From NCBI GenBank assembly GCA_035496255.1, contig DATJEU010000013.1, positions 1-64,000 of the forward strand: DNA of 64,000 nucleotides, read 5' to 3'. This document shows, in pieces, positions 1-8,470 of the stretch (position 1 is its first letter; each line of letters begins with the position of its first letter). Source of the DNA: Gp6-AA40 sp035496255. Lineage in GTDB: Bacteria > Acidobacteriota > Vicinamibacteria > Vicinamibacterales > UBA2999. The notes beneath the pieces are model-generated. The model saw only the letters and a list, made by a program, of their open reading frames with translations, made no database searches and was not told the origin of the DNA. The position numbers were made by a program, and so were the translations under genes.

Positions 1-78
1 TACACTCCTAAGCCACCTGCGTAGGCCATCTGCGCCCGTTTTCATTTCCCAACCGAACGGAACGCCCCGGGGGAGTTC

Positions 79-864
79 ATGCAGCAACGCCGGCTTCGGC
101 TCGGTGACATTCTGGACGATTACTGTCCGCGCGAGCGCCGCGTGACCAATCACGTTGTCGTCGCCATGATCGACGAGGATGTGAAGCAGACGCGGTGCAC
201 GACGTGCGACGCCGAGCACGAATACAAGCAGGCCAAGGTCCCGGCGCCTCGACGGAAGAAGACAGGGGCGTTGCACGACATACCAGACGGTGCCCGTCCC
301 CGCGCCGTTGTCCCTGTTCCGGTTCACGACCCGCTGCTCGAGACCCCCACCGACGATTTCGCGATCGATGCCGATGCTGAGATAGAAGTGGCCGTTGCTG
401 CCGAACCGGAGCACGTGGAAGATCCGTTGCAGCCGTCGGGCGACGGCGACGCCGACGCCGACGCCGCCGCGATGAGTGACGAGTCCCATCGCGAAGATGA
501 CGGCTTCGTCCATCGCCGGTTGATTCGCGCGACGCTGCCGCGTCCTGAAGGACACGTCCCCGAGCGCAAGGAACCGGAGTTCACCATCCACCGCCAGGGT
601 GGCCGCGATTTCAATGGCAACCGATCGGGCCAGCGGCGGCATCGCGGCGCGCGCAACGCGCATGGGCAGCAGGGCGGACAGAATCGATTCGGTGGAGAGC
701 GCCAGGGCGCGGGTGCGCCTCGGCACGGCTCGGGCGCGCCCCACGGACAAGGCCAGGGACAGGGCGGCCAGCGCCAGGGCAATCGTCAAGGCCAGCCGGC
801 CAATCGCGGCGGCGGACGTCCGGACGGGCAGAATCGCGGCGGCGGTCGCAAACGCGGTCGCTGA
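79..864 (+). CDS. hypothetical protein with Cys motif and RGG/GQ-rich tail
   Basis: The protein has 261 residues and its start is preceded by a GGGGGAG ribosome site. Residues 1-50 are compact and contain a CTTC-type Cys pair (CTTCDAEH) that could be half of a zinc ribbon, next to a well-formed hydrophobic strand (HVVVAMI). Residues 50-160 are acidic and variable. Residues 165-261 are a low-complexity Arg/Gly/Gln/Asn tail with many RGG, GQG and RNRGGG units, which is typical of disordered nucleic-acid-binding tails. I do not recognise a named family. A role in RNA binding is inference from the tail alone. It lies 25 bases upstream of fabI on the same strand and could be co-transcribed with it. 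Confidence 0.7.
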   Translation: MQQRRLRLGDILDDYCPRERRVTNHVVVAMIDEDVKQTRCTTCDAEHEYKQAKVPAPRRKKTGALHDIPDGARPRAVVPVPVHDPLLETPTDDFAIDADAEIEVAVAAEPEHVEDPLQPSGDGDADADAAAMSDESHREDDGFVHRRLIRATLPRPEGHVPERKEPEFTIHRQGGRDFNGNRSGQRRHRGARNAHGQQGGQNRFGGERQGAGAPRHGSGAPHGQGQGQGGQRQGNRQGQPANRGGGRPDGQNRGGGRKRGR

Positions 865-889
865 ATCTCTTTTCCTCCTCAGAACACTC

Positions 890-1663
890 GTGACCGACTT
901 CACAGGAAAGATCGGCCTGGTTGTTGGCGTGGCCAACAAACGTTCGATCGCATGGGCAATCGCGCAGGCGACCGCGGTCCGCGGCGCGCGCCTCGCGCTC
1001 ACGTATCAGGGTCGATTCGAAGAGAACGTTCAGGAACTCTCTGCCGGTCTTGCCACCTCCCCGCTGGTGCTGCCGTGTGACGTCGCGTCGGATGACGACA
1101 TCACCAGCGCCGTCGCGCGGGTCGAGCAGGAACTCGGCGGCCTCGATTTCGTCGTCCACGGCGCAGCGTTCGCGCGCAAAGAGGAATTGTCGGAGCCGTT
1201 CGTCAACACTACTCGCGAGGGCTTCCGCCTGGCGATGGATATCTCCGCCTATTCGCTGATTGCACTGGCGCGTGCCGCGTCGCCGCTGATGGAGAAGCGC
1301 GGCGGTGGCAGCATCATGACGCTCTCGTACCTCGGCAGCGAGCGCGTGTTCCCGAACTATAACGTCATGGGCGTGGCCAAGGCCGCGCTCGAAGCGAACG
1401 TCCGTTATCTCGCCGCGGATCTCGGCCCGAAGAATATCCGCGTGAATGCGATTTCCGCCGGACCCATCAAGACGATTTCGGCGATGGGGATCAGCGGCTT
1501 CTCGAGCATACTGAACGTCTACCGCGAGCGCGCTCCGCTTCGGCGCAACGTCGACGCGACCGAGGTCGGCGAAGCCGCCGCATTTCTCCTCAGCGACGCA
1601 GGTCGAGGCATCAGCGGCGAAGTGCTGATCGTCGACGCCGGCTTCCACGTCACGGGCATGTAG
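890..1663 (+). CDS. fabI: enoyl-[acyl-carrier-protein] reductase (FabI)
   Basis: This is a 257-residue short-chain dehydrogenase of the FabI type, which reduces trans-2-enoyl-ACP with NAD(P)H in the last step of each fatty-acid elongation cycle in the cytoplasm. The N-terminus has the FabI nucleotide motif GLVVGVANKRSIAWAIA. The catalytic pair appears as Tyr-x6-Lys in YNVMGVAK, and the conserved RVNAISAGPIKT segment that closes over the substrate is present. Length fits the family (about 260 residues). The start is GTG at 890: upstream sequence in this frame belongs to the preceding gene's region, and VTDFTGKIGLVVG is the normal FabI beginning. No strong ribosome site is seen. Confidence 0.93.
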   Translation: MTDFTGKIGLVVGVANKRSIAWAIAQATAVRGARLALTYQGRFEENVQELSAGLATSPLVLPCDVASDDDITSAVARVEQELGGLDFVVHGAAFARKEELSEPFVNTTREGFRLAMDISAYSLIALARAASPLMEKRGGGSIMTLSYLGSERVFPNYNVMGVAKAALEANVRYLAADLGPKNIRVNAISAGPIKTISAMGISGFSSILNVYRERAPLRRNVDATEVGEAAAFLLSDAGRGISGEVLIVDAGFHVTGM

Positions 1664-1693
1664 GTTGCAGCCTCCGCGCCGGAGGCCTGCACC

Positions 1694-2005
1694 ATGAAGC
1701 TGAGTTCCTTCAAGTCGCTCACGCTTGCCATCGTGCTGTCGATGCCGCTCGCTGCTGGCTGTGGCAAGACCGTCGGGCAGACGATCGATGATGCGACGAT
1801 CACCACACGGGTGAAGTCGGCCATGCTGAATGATCCGTCCGTGGGCGGGACGCGCATCGACGTCGATACCTTCAAAGGCGTCGTGACGCTCTCGGGCCGC
1901 GTGAAGAGCCAGGCAGAAAAGGATCAGGCGGTCGCACTCGCACGCCGCGTCAACGGCGTTACCGAAGTGAAGGACGCCATGCAGATCCTTCCGGACCAGA
2001 AGTAG
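1694..2005 (+). CDS. BON-domain lipoprotein
   Basis: This 103-residue protein has a lipoprotein signal (basic start, hydrophobic core, lipobox LAAGC with Cys at about residue 23). One BON domain follows, visible as TTRVKSAMLNDPSV, then VDTFKGVVTLSGRVKSQAEKDQAVALARRVNGVTEVKDAM. BON domains, as in OsmY, bind membranes or phospholipid and are often envelope-stress proteins. Here it would be anchored in the periplasm. Gene order is convergent with the reductase that ends at 2012, only 6 bases away. The specific function is not known. Confidence 0.85.
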   Translation: MKLSSFKSLTLAIVLSMPLAAGCGKTVGQTIDDATITTRVKSAMLNDPSVGGTRIDVDTFKGVVTLSGRVKSQAEKDQAVALARRVNGVTEVKDAMQILPDQK

Positions 2006-2011
2006 CGGGGC

Positions 2012-2731
2012 TCACCGCACCCAGTCCTCGGTCCGAATCTGCCGGGCTGGTACACCCATCCCGTTCAACGTCGCGATCGAGTCGCTCACCATGGTTGGCG
2101 GCCCGCAGACGAAGCATAGCGTCGCGCCCGGGTCGTGCAGCACACGCGCGAAATGGGCGCGGCCGATTCGGCCGCGCCCACCGGTCCAGCCGTCCGTCGC
2201 ATCCTCGCGGCTGACGGTTGGGTGCAATTCGAGCCGGCCGGCGCGATCGTGTTCCGCGAGTTCGTCCATGAACGCAAACTCGTCGCCGCGGCGCACGCTG
2301 TAGAGCAGCGAAATCGCGGCGCCGGCGCAACACCGCAGGGCGTGGTCGATCATTGATCGCAGCGGGGCGATGCCCGTGCCGCCGGCCACGAACAACAGCC
2401 GTCGCTGTTCGGGTCGCTCGGGAAACGTGAAGGTCCCGAGTGGTCCGTCCAGATCGACGAGGGCTCCCGGCATCGCGTCGTAGAGCTCGCGCGGCAACTG
2501 GCCCCGTCCTTCCAGGCCGATCAGCAGCTCGAGCCGCGAACCTTCCGCCGCCGCTTCCGGTGAGCACGCGATGGAATATGGATGCCGCTCCCCACGTCCG
2601 TGCGAACCGACGAGCACGGCCTGGCCGGCGGTGAACGGCATCGGCGCGCGGGAAATATCGATGGTGAGGAGTCGCGTCCGCGGCGTGATCGGCGCGACGT
2701 CGAGGATCGGAGCCGTGACCATCGAGGTCAA
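2012..2731 (-). CDS. ferredoxin-NADP reductase-like FAD/NAD(P)-binding oxidoreductase
   Basis: The 239-residue protein has the two-domain ferredoxin-reductase fold. The FAD-binding motif RHPYSIAC (the RxYS type) is near residue 50, the NAD(P)-binding glycine motif LLFVAGGTGIAPLRSMI is near residue 110, and the terminal CGPPTMV motif is near residue 210. There is no iron-sulfur domain, so it needs a separate partner for electron transfer. It sits 9 bases downstream of the HD-GYP gene and is probably co-transcribed with it. The substrate is unknown; it could act as a flavodoxin or ferredoxin reductase or as a subunit of a monooxygenase. ATG at 2722 (Met-4) is an equally possible start. Confidence 0.8.
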   Translation of the reverse strand: MTSMVTAPILDVAPITPRTRLLTIDISRAPMPFTAGQAVLVGSHGRGERHPYSIACSPEAAAEGSRLELLIGLEGRGQLPRELYDAMPGALVDLDGPLGTFTFPERPEQRRLLFVAGGTGIAPLRSMIDHALRCCAGAAISLLYSVRRGDEFAFMDELAEHDRAGRLELHPTVSREDATDGWTGGRGRIGRAHFARVLHDPGATLCFVCGPPTMVSDSIATLNGMGVPARQIRTEDWVR

Positions 2732-2740
2732 CAGCTTAAA

Positions 2741-4588
2741 TCACGCGCAGGAGAGTTCGGATCCGCCGGTATCGAGAGGTTCCTGGACGGTGCGCTTGTA
2801 CGAGCCCTTGTCCCTGTACATCTGTGCGTCCGCGCGCTCGAGCAGCGACTCATAGCTCCCGCCATCGTGCGGGTAGACGGCCGCACCGGCGCTGATGCTC
2901 AGCGGCAGCGGAGCGCCCGGTTGCGGTTCGAAATACAGACCAGCGACCGCTTCCTGCAACTCCGCGCGCTTGCGTTCGGCCTCGTCACGTCCACAGCCGG
3001 AAAGTACGACGATGAACTCGTCGCCCGCGTAGCGGACACAGACATCGTAAGGTCTGGTCGTCGCTCGAAGCGCATGCGCGACTTCACGGAGGGCGCAATC
3101 GCCGACGTAGTGGCCGTACGTGTCGTTGATGTACTTGAAGTCGTTCAGGTCCATCACGAGCAGCGCCACCTCGGCGTTGAGGCGTTCGGCACGGGCAAGC
3201 TCGCGTTTCAGGTGCATGACCATGAATCGCGTATTCGGCAAACCCGTCAGCGGATCGGTGAGCGACGCCTCCTGCGTCTGCTCGAACACGATCGAGTTGT
3301 GGATGACCGCGGAGGCCTGTTCGCACACGCGATCCAGAAGACGGCGATCATCGTCGCGATAGAAGCTCGGCGCGGTGTGATACACCGCCAACGTTCCGAT
3401 GAATCGGTCGGCGAAGATCAGAGGACACACCAGCGCCGATTGAAGCGCGGTGGGCCGCTCGCATCCGGCCGCCTCGAGGTCGGCGCTTGGCCGCGCGTTG
3501 ACCAGCGGCCGGCGATTGCGTGCGACCCATCCGGTCAATCCCTGACCGTTCCGCACCGCCAGTTGTTGAATCACCTCGGCGTCGGCGCCGGTTGCGAACC
3601 GACACGAGAGCGTGTCAACGCCCTCGGAATATACGAACAGCGCACATGTCGTGAACGGCACCAGGTTCGCGAGCTTCGACGCAATCAGCGCCATCGTGTT
3701 GTGGATGCCGAGGCTGGTGCCCATGGTCTGGGCGATTTGATACAGCGCGTAGATCTCACGATGCGCCAGCGCGATGTCGTCGAACACCGACGATCGTCCG
3801 TCGTCGCTGCGCTCGATCGTGACCGGTGGCTGGCCCGCTGCCGGCCGCACGGGAAACGCCACCGTCAGCGCGTTCTTCAGGTCCTGTTCCGCTTCGGCCT
3901 TGAGTTGCGGGAACAGGCGAATGAACGTGGCAACGAGCTGCGGGTCGAGTCCCTTGCCCGATTCCTGCTCGAGCAGCGCCAGCGCCTCCTCGTTTGACAT
4001 CGCCTTGTGGTACGGCCGCTCGGACGTCAACGAATCGAAGTAGTCGACGAGGCCGAGCACCCGCGCGCCGAGCGGGATCTCCTCACCCTTCGCACCGTTC
4101 GGATAGCCACTGCCATCCCAACGTTCGTGATGATTGAGGATCAGCGGCGTCACCGGATAGGGAAACGGCACGGATCCGACAATCCCGGCACCGACCTGCG
4201 GATGAATGCGGACCTTCTGGAACTCTTCTGGCGTCAGCGGCCCGGGCTTGGCGAGGATGTGCTCGGGCACGGCAAGCTGCCCGATGTCGTGCAGCACCGC
4301 CGCGGTTCTGATCGCCTGAATGGCTTCCTCGGGCAGTCCGATCGCGCGTGCGACACCTGTCGCGTAATTCTGCACGCGCCGGATGTGATTGTGAGAAGTC
4401 TGGTCTTTGGCGTCGATGGCGAGCGCCAGCGCTTCGATGGTCGCGAGGTGCACCTCGGACATGCGCTGCCCCTCGCGCCGTTCGCGTTCGAGACGTGCGC
4501 CGAATCCGCGATAGATCCGGAACGCGAGGGCGACGATGCCGGCGACCAGCACGACGCTGGCTCCAAGCCAGATCGTTAGCTGGTGCAT
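2741..4588 (-). CDS. membrane c-di-GMP protein: HD-GYP, GAF and GGDEF domains
   Basis: The protein has 615 residues. A single N-terminal membrane segment (residues 1-25) is followed by an HD-GYP phosphodiesterase domain: HDIGQLAVP supplies the HD pair and HHERWDGSGYP the GYP signature. A GAF sensor domain covers about residues 275-430 and a diguanylate-cyclase domain about 445-600. The cyclase signature is AGDEF instead of GGDEF, a variant known to be active in other proteins. An RxxD inhibitory site (RPYD) sits five residues before it. Both making and breaking c-di-GMP are therefore possible in one chain, tuned by the GAF ligand. It lies upstream of the flavin reductase. Confidence 0.9.
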   Translation of the reverse strand: MHQLTIWLGASVVLVAGIVALAFRIYRGFGARLERERREGQRMSEVHLATIEALALAIDAKDQTSHNHIRRVQNYATGVARAIGLPEEAIQAIRTAAVLHDIGQLAVPEHILAKPGPLTPEEFQKVRIHPQVGAGIVGSVPFPYPVTPLILNHHERWDGSGYPNGAKGEEIPLGARVLGLVDYFDSLTSERPYHKAMSNEEALALLEQESGKGLDPQLVATFIRLFPQLKAEAEQDLKNALTVAFPVRPAAGQPPVTIERSDDGRSSVFDDIALAHREIYALYQIAQTMGTSLGIHNTMALIASKLANLVPFTTCALFVYSEGVDTLSCRFATGADAEVIQQLAVRNGQGLTGWVARNRRPLVNARPSADLEAAGCERPTALQSALVCPLIFADRFIGTLAVYHTAPSFYRDDDRRLLDRVCEQASAVIHNSIVFEQTQEASLTDPLTGLPNTRFMVMHLKRELARAERLNAEVALLVMDLNDFKYINDTYGHYVGDCALREVAHALRATTRPYDVCVRYAGDEFIVVLSGCGRDEAERKRAELQEAVAGLYFEPQPGAPLPLSISAGAAVYPHDGGSYESLLERADAQMYRDKGSYKRTVQEPLDTGGSELSCA

Positions 4589-4598
4589 CGAACCGGCC

Positions 4599-4646
4599 TT
4601 ACTGCGCGACGGCTGGCAGCCAGATGATCGTGATGCGTGTCTTCAT
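4599..4646 (-). CDS. possible 15-residue micro-ORF or leader peptide
   Basis: A 15-codon frame (MKTRITIIWLPAVAQ) begins with ATG 8 bases after a GGAG sequence and ends 10 bases before the start of the HD-GYP gene. It lies in the gap between the subtilase and the HD-GYP gene. It could be a translated leader coupling the two genes or a chance frame. The only support is the ribosome-site spacing. Confidence 0.2.
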   Translation of the reverse strand: MKTRITIIWLPAVAQ

Positions 4647-4692
4647 GATGTCTCCGTAACTGATGTCACCGGCGAGCTGCCGCGGCGTCTCG

Positions 4693-6789
4693 CTACGGCC
4701 AGCGAACCGATTCGGGAGCCGCCGTGCTCCACACGATGTTGTCGTCGCCGCCGGGCAGTGACGTACTCCAGACGATGTTGTAGTCGTCGGACGGAGCCGC
4801 CGTGCTCCAGACAATGTTGTCGTTGTCAGCCGCCGCTGTGCTCCAGACAATGTTGTCGTTGTCAGCCGCCGCCGTGCTCCAGACGATGTTGTCGTCGTCG
4901 GAGAGCGTGCCGTAGAGGACGTCGAGCTTGTGTGCGCCCCAGATCACGTGGGTGCAGTTGCGGCCGTTGCAGTCACGGCCCCACACCACGTTCTGCGAGT
5001 ACGCGGTGCTCCAGACGATGTTGTCATCGTCGCCGGCCTTCGTGCTCCAGACGATGTTGTCGTTCTCGGCGCTCGCCGTACTCCACACGATGTTGTCATC
5101 GTCGCCGGCCTTCGTGCTCCAGACGATGTTGTCGTTCTCGGCGCCCGCCGTACTCCACACGATGTTGTCGTCATCGCCGGCCTTCGTGCTCCAGACAATG
5201 TTTTCATCGTCCTTCGCGCCCCAGATCACCGGAGTGCCGGCGCCCGTGTGTAGAGAGCCCCAGTTGGTGCTGGCGAGCCATGCGTTGCTGTGCGGCAGCG
5301 GCACGCCGCCGGTTACGCGGTAGTTGCCCCAGATCAGCTGTTCTGACCAGGGGATCCACTCACCTTCAATCGTGTCGCCGTGCGGACCGGCGCCCGCCTG
5401 TGGATCACGGAAGAACGCCGCCATGCGTACTGCGCCGCGGGCGTTGAGGAGGCCGGCACCTTCGGCGAGCGGTGAGACTGCAGAGTTGTCCTGCGCGGTG
5501 TACTCGAGGATCGCTTTGACCGCGTTGGGCGTGAGTCTCGGATTTGCTTCCAGCATCAGGGCGATGACACCCGAGACGACGGGAGCGGCCATGCTGGTGC
5601 CGCTGAGCGAGAGATATGGTTTGTAACCGCCACCGGTGCCGGCGATCAGGTAATCGGGGTTCTCGTGATACAGCAACGTCGACGGATCGGTCAGCGACTC
5701 GATTCCGACGCCCGGCGCGATGATGTCCGGCTTTGCAGCGAAGTCCAGCCAGGTCGGGCCGCGCGAGCTGAATCCGGCGAGTGAATCGTCGCTGCGTCGC
5801 GTCGTGCCGTTGTGACTTTCAGCGCCGACGGTAATCACCCAGGGCGCGTTGCCGGGCGCCGTGATGCCACCGTACTGCGGATCGCCTGCGGCGTTGCGGC
5901 CCTGATTGCCGGCCGACGCAACCACGACGATGCCGGCGTCGACGGCGCGTTTGGCGGCAAGCGTCAGCGGATCGACTTTGTATGAACTCACGACGGACGC
6001 GCCGACCGAGAGATTGATGACGCGGACGTTGTAGGCGTTCTTGATGGCAATCGCGTAATCGATCGCATCGATGACGTCGCTGATGTAGCCGTGGCCGTCG
6101 CGATCGAGCACCTTCAGGCCGATCAGCCTCGCGTCCGGCGCCATCCCCACATGCTGGCCAGCCGACAGATATCCGGAGCCGCGAATGATGCCGGCGACGT
6201 GGGTCCCATGGCCGTAGTCATCGTCGGCCACCTGCGGCGACCAGCTGGGCCACGCTCGACCCAGGTCTGAGGTGAAATCGCGGAAGTGCACGACCGCCGG
6301 TGAGTACCGCCCCCTGGCGTCGTACAGAAGGTCGCGATTGATATCGCTGATGCCCGAATCGATTACAGCCACGCCGACGTCACGTCCCGTGACGCCGTAG
6401 TCGGCGCGCGCGAGGTTGGCCGCGACGGCAGCGCCGGTGTGTTCAACGGTTGCGAACGTCTCGCGATCGAGGGCGACACCGGCGACGCGCGCGTCGGCGG
6501 CCAGCGCCTGCAGGCTCGTGTTGTCGACGTCCGCCACCTGGAGACGCCCACCGGCGAGCGTTCGCCCCGGAACGCCTCCAACGCCGGTGATCGCGCGGGG
6601 ATCGCCGTTGGCGTGATAGGTCAGGATCACGCGGGAGCGCCCGGTGAGCTGCTGGGAACGAGCTCGCGCAAGCCGATCGAGCTTGGTGGGTGAAGACGGA
6701 CCCTGCGCGTCGGCCGCGCCGGCGATCATGACCAGGAGCCCTGTACTCAGCAGCAGCAGACGGATCGAAGACGAAGAAGTCATAGACAT
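4693..6789 (-). CDS. secreted S8 subtilisin-like protease with tandem NIVWST repeats
   Basis: The preprotein has 698 residues. A signal peptide (hydrophobic core, AGAADAQ cleavage region) is followed by an inhibitor-like propeptide and a subtilisin domain with the full triad: Asp in VAVIDSGI, His in HGTHVAGI and Ser in GTSMAAPVVSG. From about residue 520 the chain carries eleven copies of NIVWST, mostly spaced 12 residues apart (36 bases) by Asp/Asn-rich linkers, and interleaved variants such as VIWGA and NVVWG. The repeats could form a beta-rich, calcium-binding or surface-binding tail. ATG at 6783 is an alternative start. The upstream region holds a possible sigma-54 promoter. Confidence 0.92.
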   Translation of the reverse strand: MSMTSSSSIRLLLLSTGLLVMIAGAADAQGPSSPTKLDRLARARSQQLTGRSRVILTYHANGDPRAITGVGGVPGRTLAGGRLQVADVDNTSLQALAADARVAGVALDRETFATVEHTGAAVAANLARADYGVTGRDVGVAVIDSGISDINRDLLYDARGRYSPAVVHFRDFTSDLGRAWPSWSPQVADDDYGHGTHVAGIIRGSGYLSAGQHVGMAPDARLIGLKVLDRDGHGYISDVIDAIDYAIAIKNAYNVRVINLSVGASVVSSYKVDPLTLAAKRAVDAGIVVVASAGNQGRNAAGDPQYGGITAPGNAPWVITVGAESHNGTTRRSDDSLAGFSSRGPTWLDFAAKPDIIAPGVGIESLTDPSTLLYHENPDYLIAGTGGGYKPYLSLSGTSMAAPVVSGVIALMLEANPRLTPNAVKAILEYTAQDNSAVSPLAEGAGLLNARGAVRMAAFFRDPQAGAGPHGDTIEGEWIPWSEQLIWGNYRVTGGVPLPHSNAWLASTNWGSLHTGAGTPVIWGAKDDENIVWSTKAGDDDNIVWSTAGAENDNIVWSTKAGDDDNIVWSTASAENDNIVWSTKAGDDDNIVWSTAYSQNVVWGRDCNGRNCTHVIWGAHKLDVLYGTLSDDDNIVWSTAAADNDNIVWSTAAADNDNIVWSTAAPSDDYNIVWSTSLPGGDDNIVWSTAAPESVRWP
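4700..5215 (-). repeat. 36-bp tandem coding repeats (NIVWST units)
   Basis: The 3' third of the subtilase gene is a tandem array with a 36-bp period. The most uniform stretch alternates two unit types, NIVWST-KAGDDD and NIVWST-A(G/S)AEND. The reading frame is kept throughout and linker length varies from 10 to 14 residues at a few positions. The near-identity of neighbouring units indicates expansion by unequal recombination or slippage, so copy number may differ between strains. Confidence 0.9.
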
Positions 6790-6813
6790 GGCTCTCGAAC
6801 CGTCTGTTCAGTT

Positions 6814-6830
6814 GGCAAAAGCTCTGCCGG
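6814..6830 (-). promoter_or_regulatory. possible sigma-54 promoter for the subtilase gene
   Basis: Read on the minus strand, GGCA and TTGC boxes are placed so that GG (6828-6827) and GC (6816-6815) are 10 bases apart, the defining spacing of a -24/-12 promoter. The outer bases differ from consensus (C for the leading T, C after TTGC). Transcription would start about 13 bases before the subtilase ATG. The next gene upstream on the same strand is a sigma-54 activator, which supports the reading. Confidence 0.35.
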
Positions 6831-7068
6831 CCACTAGAGAGAACTTAGTAGGACAATCTGCGCATTAGTAACTGGCAAATTCTGATCTTTAACGGACAAC
6901 TTGGCCCTGGGGCGCCGCTGAACGCGGCCCGTGGCCGCCGACTCGGCTGTTGGCGCCTGGGCCGGCACTCTTAAGTTGTTGTGATCAAAGGGCTAATCAC
7001 ATTTCGTAAGTCGTGTGCGGTTTCGGCACATGGACGACGTCGTGATTTGCTGGCAATTTGGCCCGCCG

Positions 7069-8406
7069 CTACGAGGCTGTGTTGTCTCGGGACACTCGGT
7101 CTTCAGGCTCGAGGCTGTACTCAAGAATCTTCCGGTAGAGCGTGCCGCGGCTGATCTCGAGTACCCGCGCCGCCTCCTTCTTGTTCCAGCCCACCGCTTC
7201 CAGTACGCGGGCGATATGTGTGCGTTCGGCATCGCGCAGCGTGGGAAGCCGCGGCGTGGTTTCAACCGGCACGGTGACGTGCGGATGCAGGAATTCGATG
7301 TCCGTATCGCGGATGACGCGGCCCGGTGACGAGAGCGCCGCGCGTGACACGGTGCTCTCGAGCTCACGGATGTTTCCCGGCCACGGATACGACTGCAGAC
7401 GCATGATCGCCTCCGGCGAAATCACCTTGGCGTCAAGCGGCAGGCCGTTGGCCGCGCAGTAGCGCGCGACGAACCGGTTGGCGAGCACTGGGATGTCCAC
7501 CGGCCGTTCGCGCAATGACGGCAGGCGGATGGCAAAGGCGTTGATGCGGTAGTAGAGGTCCTCACGGAATCGCGCGTCACGGACGAACTGATCGAGCGGC
7601 CGATTGGTCGCGGAGATCAGGCGGAAGTCGACGTGCACCGACTTCTGTCCACCCAGGCGCTCGAACCGCCGATCCTCGAGCACGCGCAGCAGCTTCGCCT
7701 GCGCCACCATCGAGAGATCGCCGATCTCGTCGAGGAACAGTGTGCCGCGATCGGCGAGTTCCAGGCGGCCAGGCTTCCGGTCGTGCGCGCCGGTGAATGC
7801 GCCCTTTTCGTACCCGAACACTTCCGACTCGAAGAGGGAATCAGGAACGGCCGCGCAGTTCACGGCCTGGAAGTTCTCGCGGGCCCTCCGGCTCAGGTCG
7901 TGAATCATGTGGGCGACCACTTCCTTGCCGGATCCGGTCGGTCCGAGGATCAGCACGGAGATATCAGACTTCGCCGCAGTACGAATCCACTCGAACACGA
8001 CGAGCATCTTCTCGTCGCGGCCGATCATTTCGCGGAACCGCTGAACTGACGGTGCCGTGTCCTCGTGGCTGATGGCCGCGCGCCGCTCCAGGAAGTGGTC
8101 GAGCAGTTGCGCGATATCCTCCGCGTCCGGGCGCTGCGCCTGGTATCTGACCTGGCCGTCCTGCGCGTGCCGCTCGACCACGCCGAAGGCGACGAGTTCC
8201 TTGAGACAGTTGTCGACGTCGAGACGCAGGCGACCGAAGGTCGACATGAGCGAATCGAGCTCGAACGTTTCGGCGGGGCGGGCGCTCAGAAAGCGAAGCA
8301 GCCCCGCGCGAAGGGGCGACTGCACGAGCGTGCGAAAGCGAGCTTCGACGTCGGAGCCGGCGGCAGGCGCCGCAGGTGCCGCGATGCGGGAGAGATGAGA
8401 GGTCAT
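7069..8406 (-). CDS. sigma-54-dependent transcriptional activator with N-terminal winged-helix domain
   Basis: The protein has 445 residues. Residues 1-110 resemble a winged-helix DNA-binding or protein-protein domain and not a phospho-receiver. The AAA+ domain (about 125-365) has Walker A GPTGSGKE, the GAFTGA loop that contacts sigma-54, Walker B LFLDEIGD and the R-finger region FREDLYYRINAF. A Fis-type helix-turn-helix ends the protein (KKEAARVLEISRGTLYRKI). Without a receiver it is probably controlled by a ligand, a partner or its own N-domain. It is divergent from the deoxyhypusine-synthase-like gene (64-base gap) and upstream of the subtilase, its most likely target. Confidence 0.9.
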   Translation of the reverse strand: MTSHLSRIAAPAAPAAGSDVEARFRTLVQSPLRAGLLRFLSARPAETFELDSLMSTFGRLRLDVDNCLKELVAFGVVERHAQDGQVRYQAQRPDAEDIAQLLDHFLERRAAISHEDTAPSVQRFREMIGRDEKMLVVFEWIRTAAKSDISVLILGPTGSGKEVVAHMIHDLSRRARENFQAVNCAAVPDSLFESEVFGYEKGAFTGAHDRKPGRLELADRGTLFLDEIGDLSMVAQAKLLRVLEDRRFERLGGQKSVHVDFRLISATNRPLDQFVRDARFREDLYYRINAFAIRLPSLRERPVDIPVLANRFVARYCAANGLPLDAKVISPEAIMRLQSYPWPGNIRELESTVSRAALSSPGRVIRDTDIEFLHPHVTVPVETTPRLPTLRDAERTHIARVLEAVGWNKKEAARVLEISRGTLYRKILEYSLEPEDRVSRDNTAS

Positions 8407-8470
8407 GTGAACCGGTTGCCTCCCGTATCGGCCGGAATTGCGTCAGACGACAGTGCTAAAGTGTCGATTC

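Noticed and set aside
599..889. Upstream extension of the fabI frame
   Set aside because: The extra 97 codons overlap the preceding gene out of frame and have no FabI similarity; the family start matches GTG at 890.
2582..3997. Long open frame on the plus strand (471 codons)
   Set aside because: It lies opposite the HD-GYP/GAF/GGDEF gene, whose domains are unmistakable; its own translation is Arg-rich and shows no family motif. High GC keeps antisense frames open.
4700..5215. 36-bp direct repeats that could suggest a CRISPR array
   Set aside because: The repeats are contiguous without unique spacers, keep one reading frame, and encode the tail of the subtilase. No cas genes are nearby.
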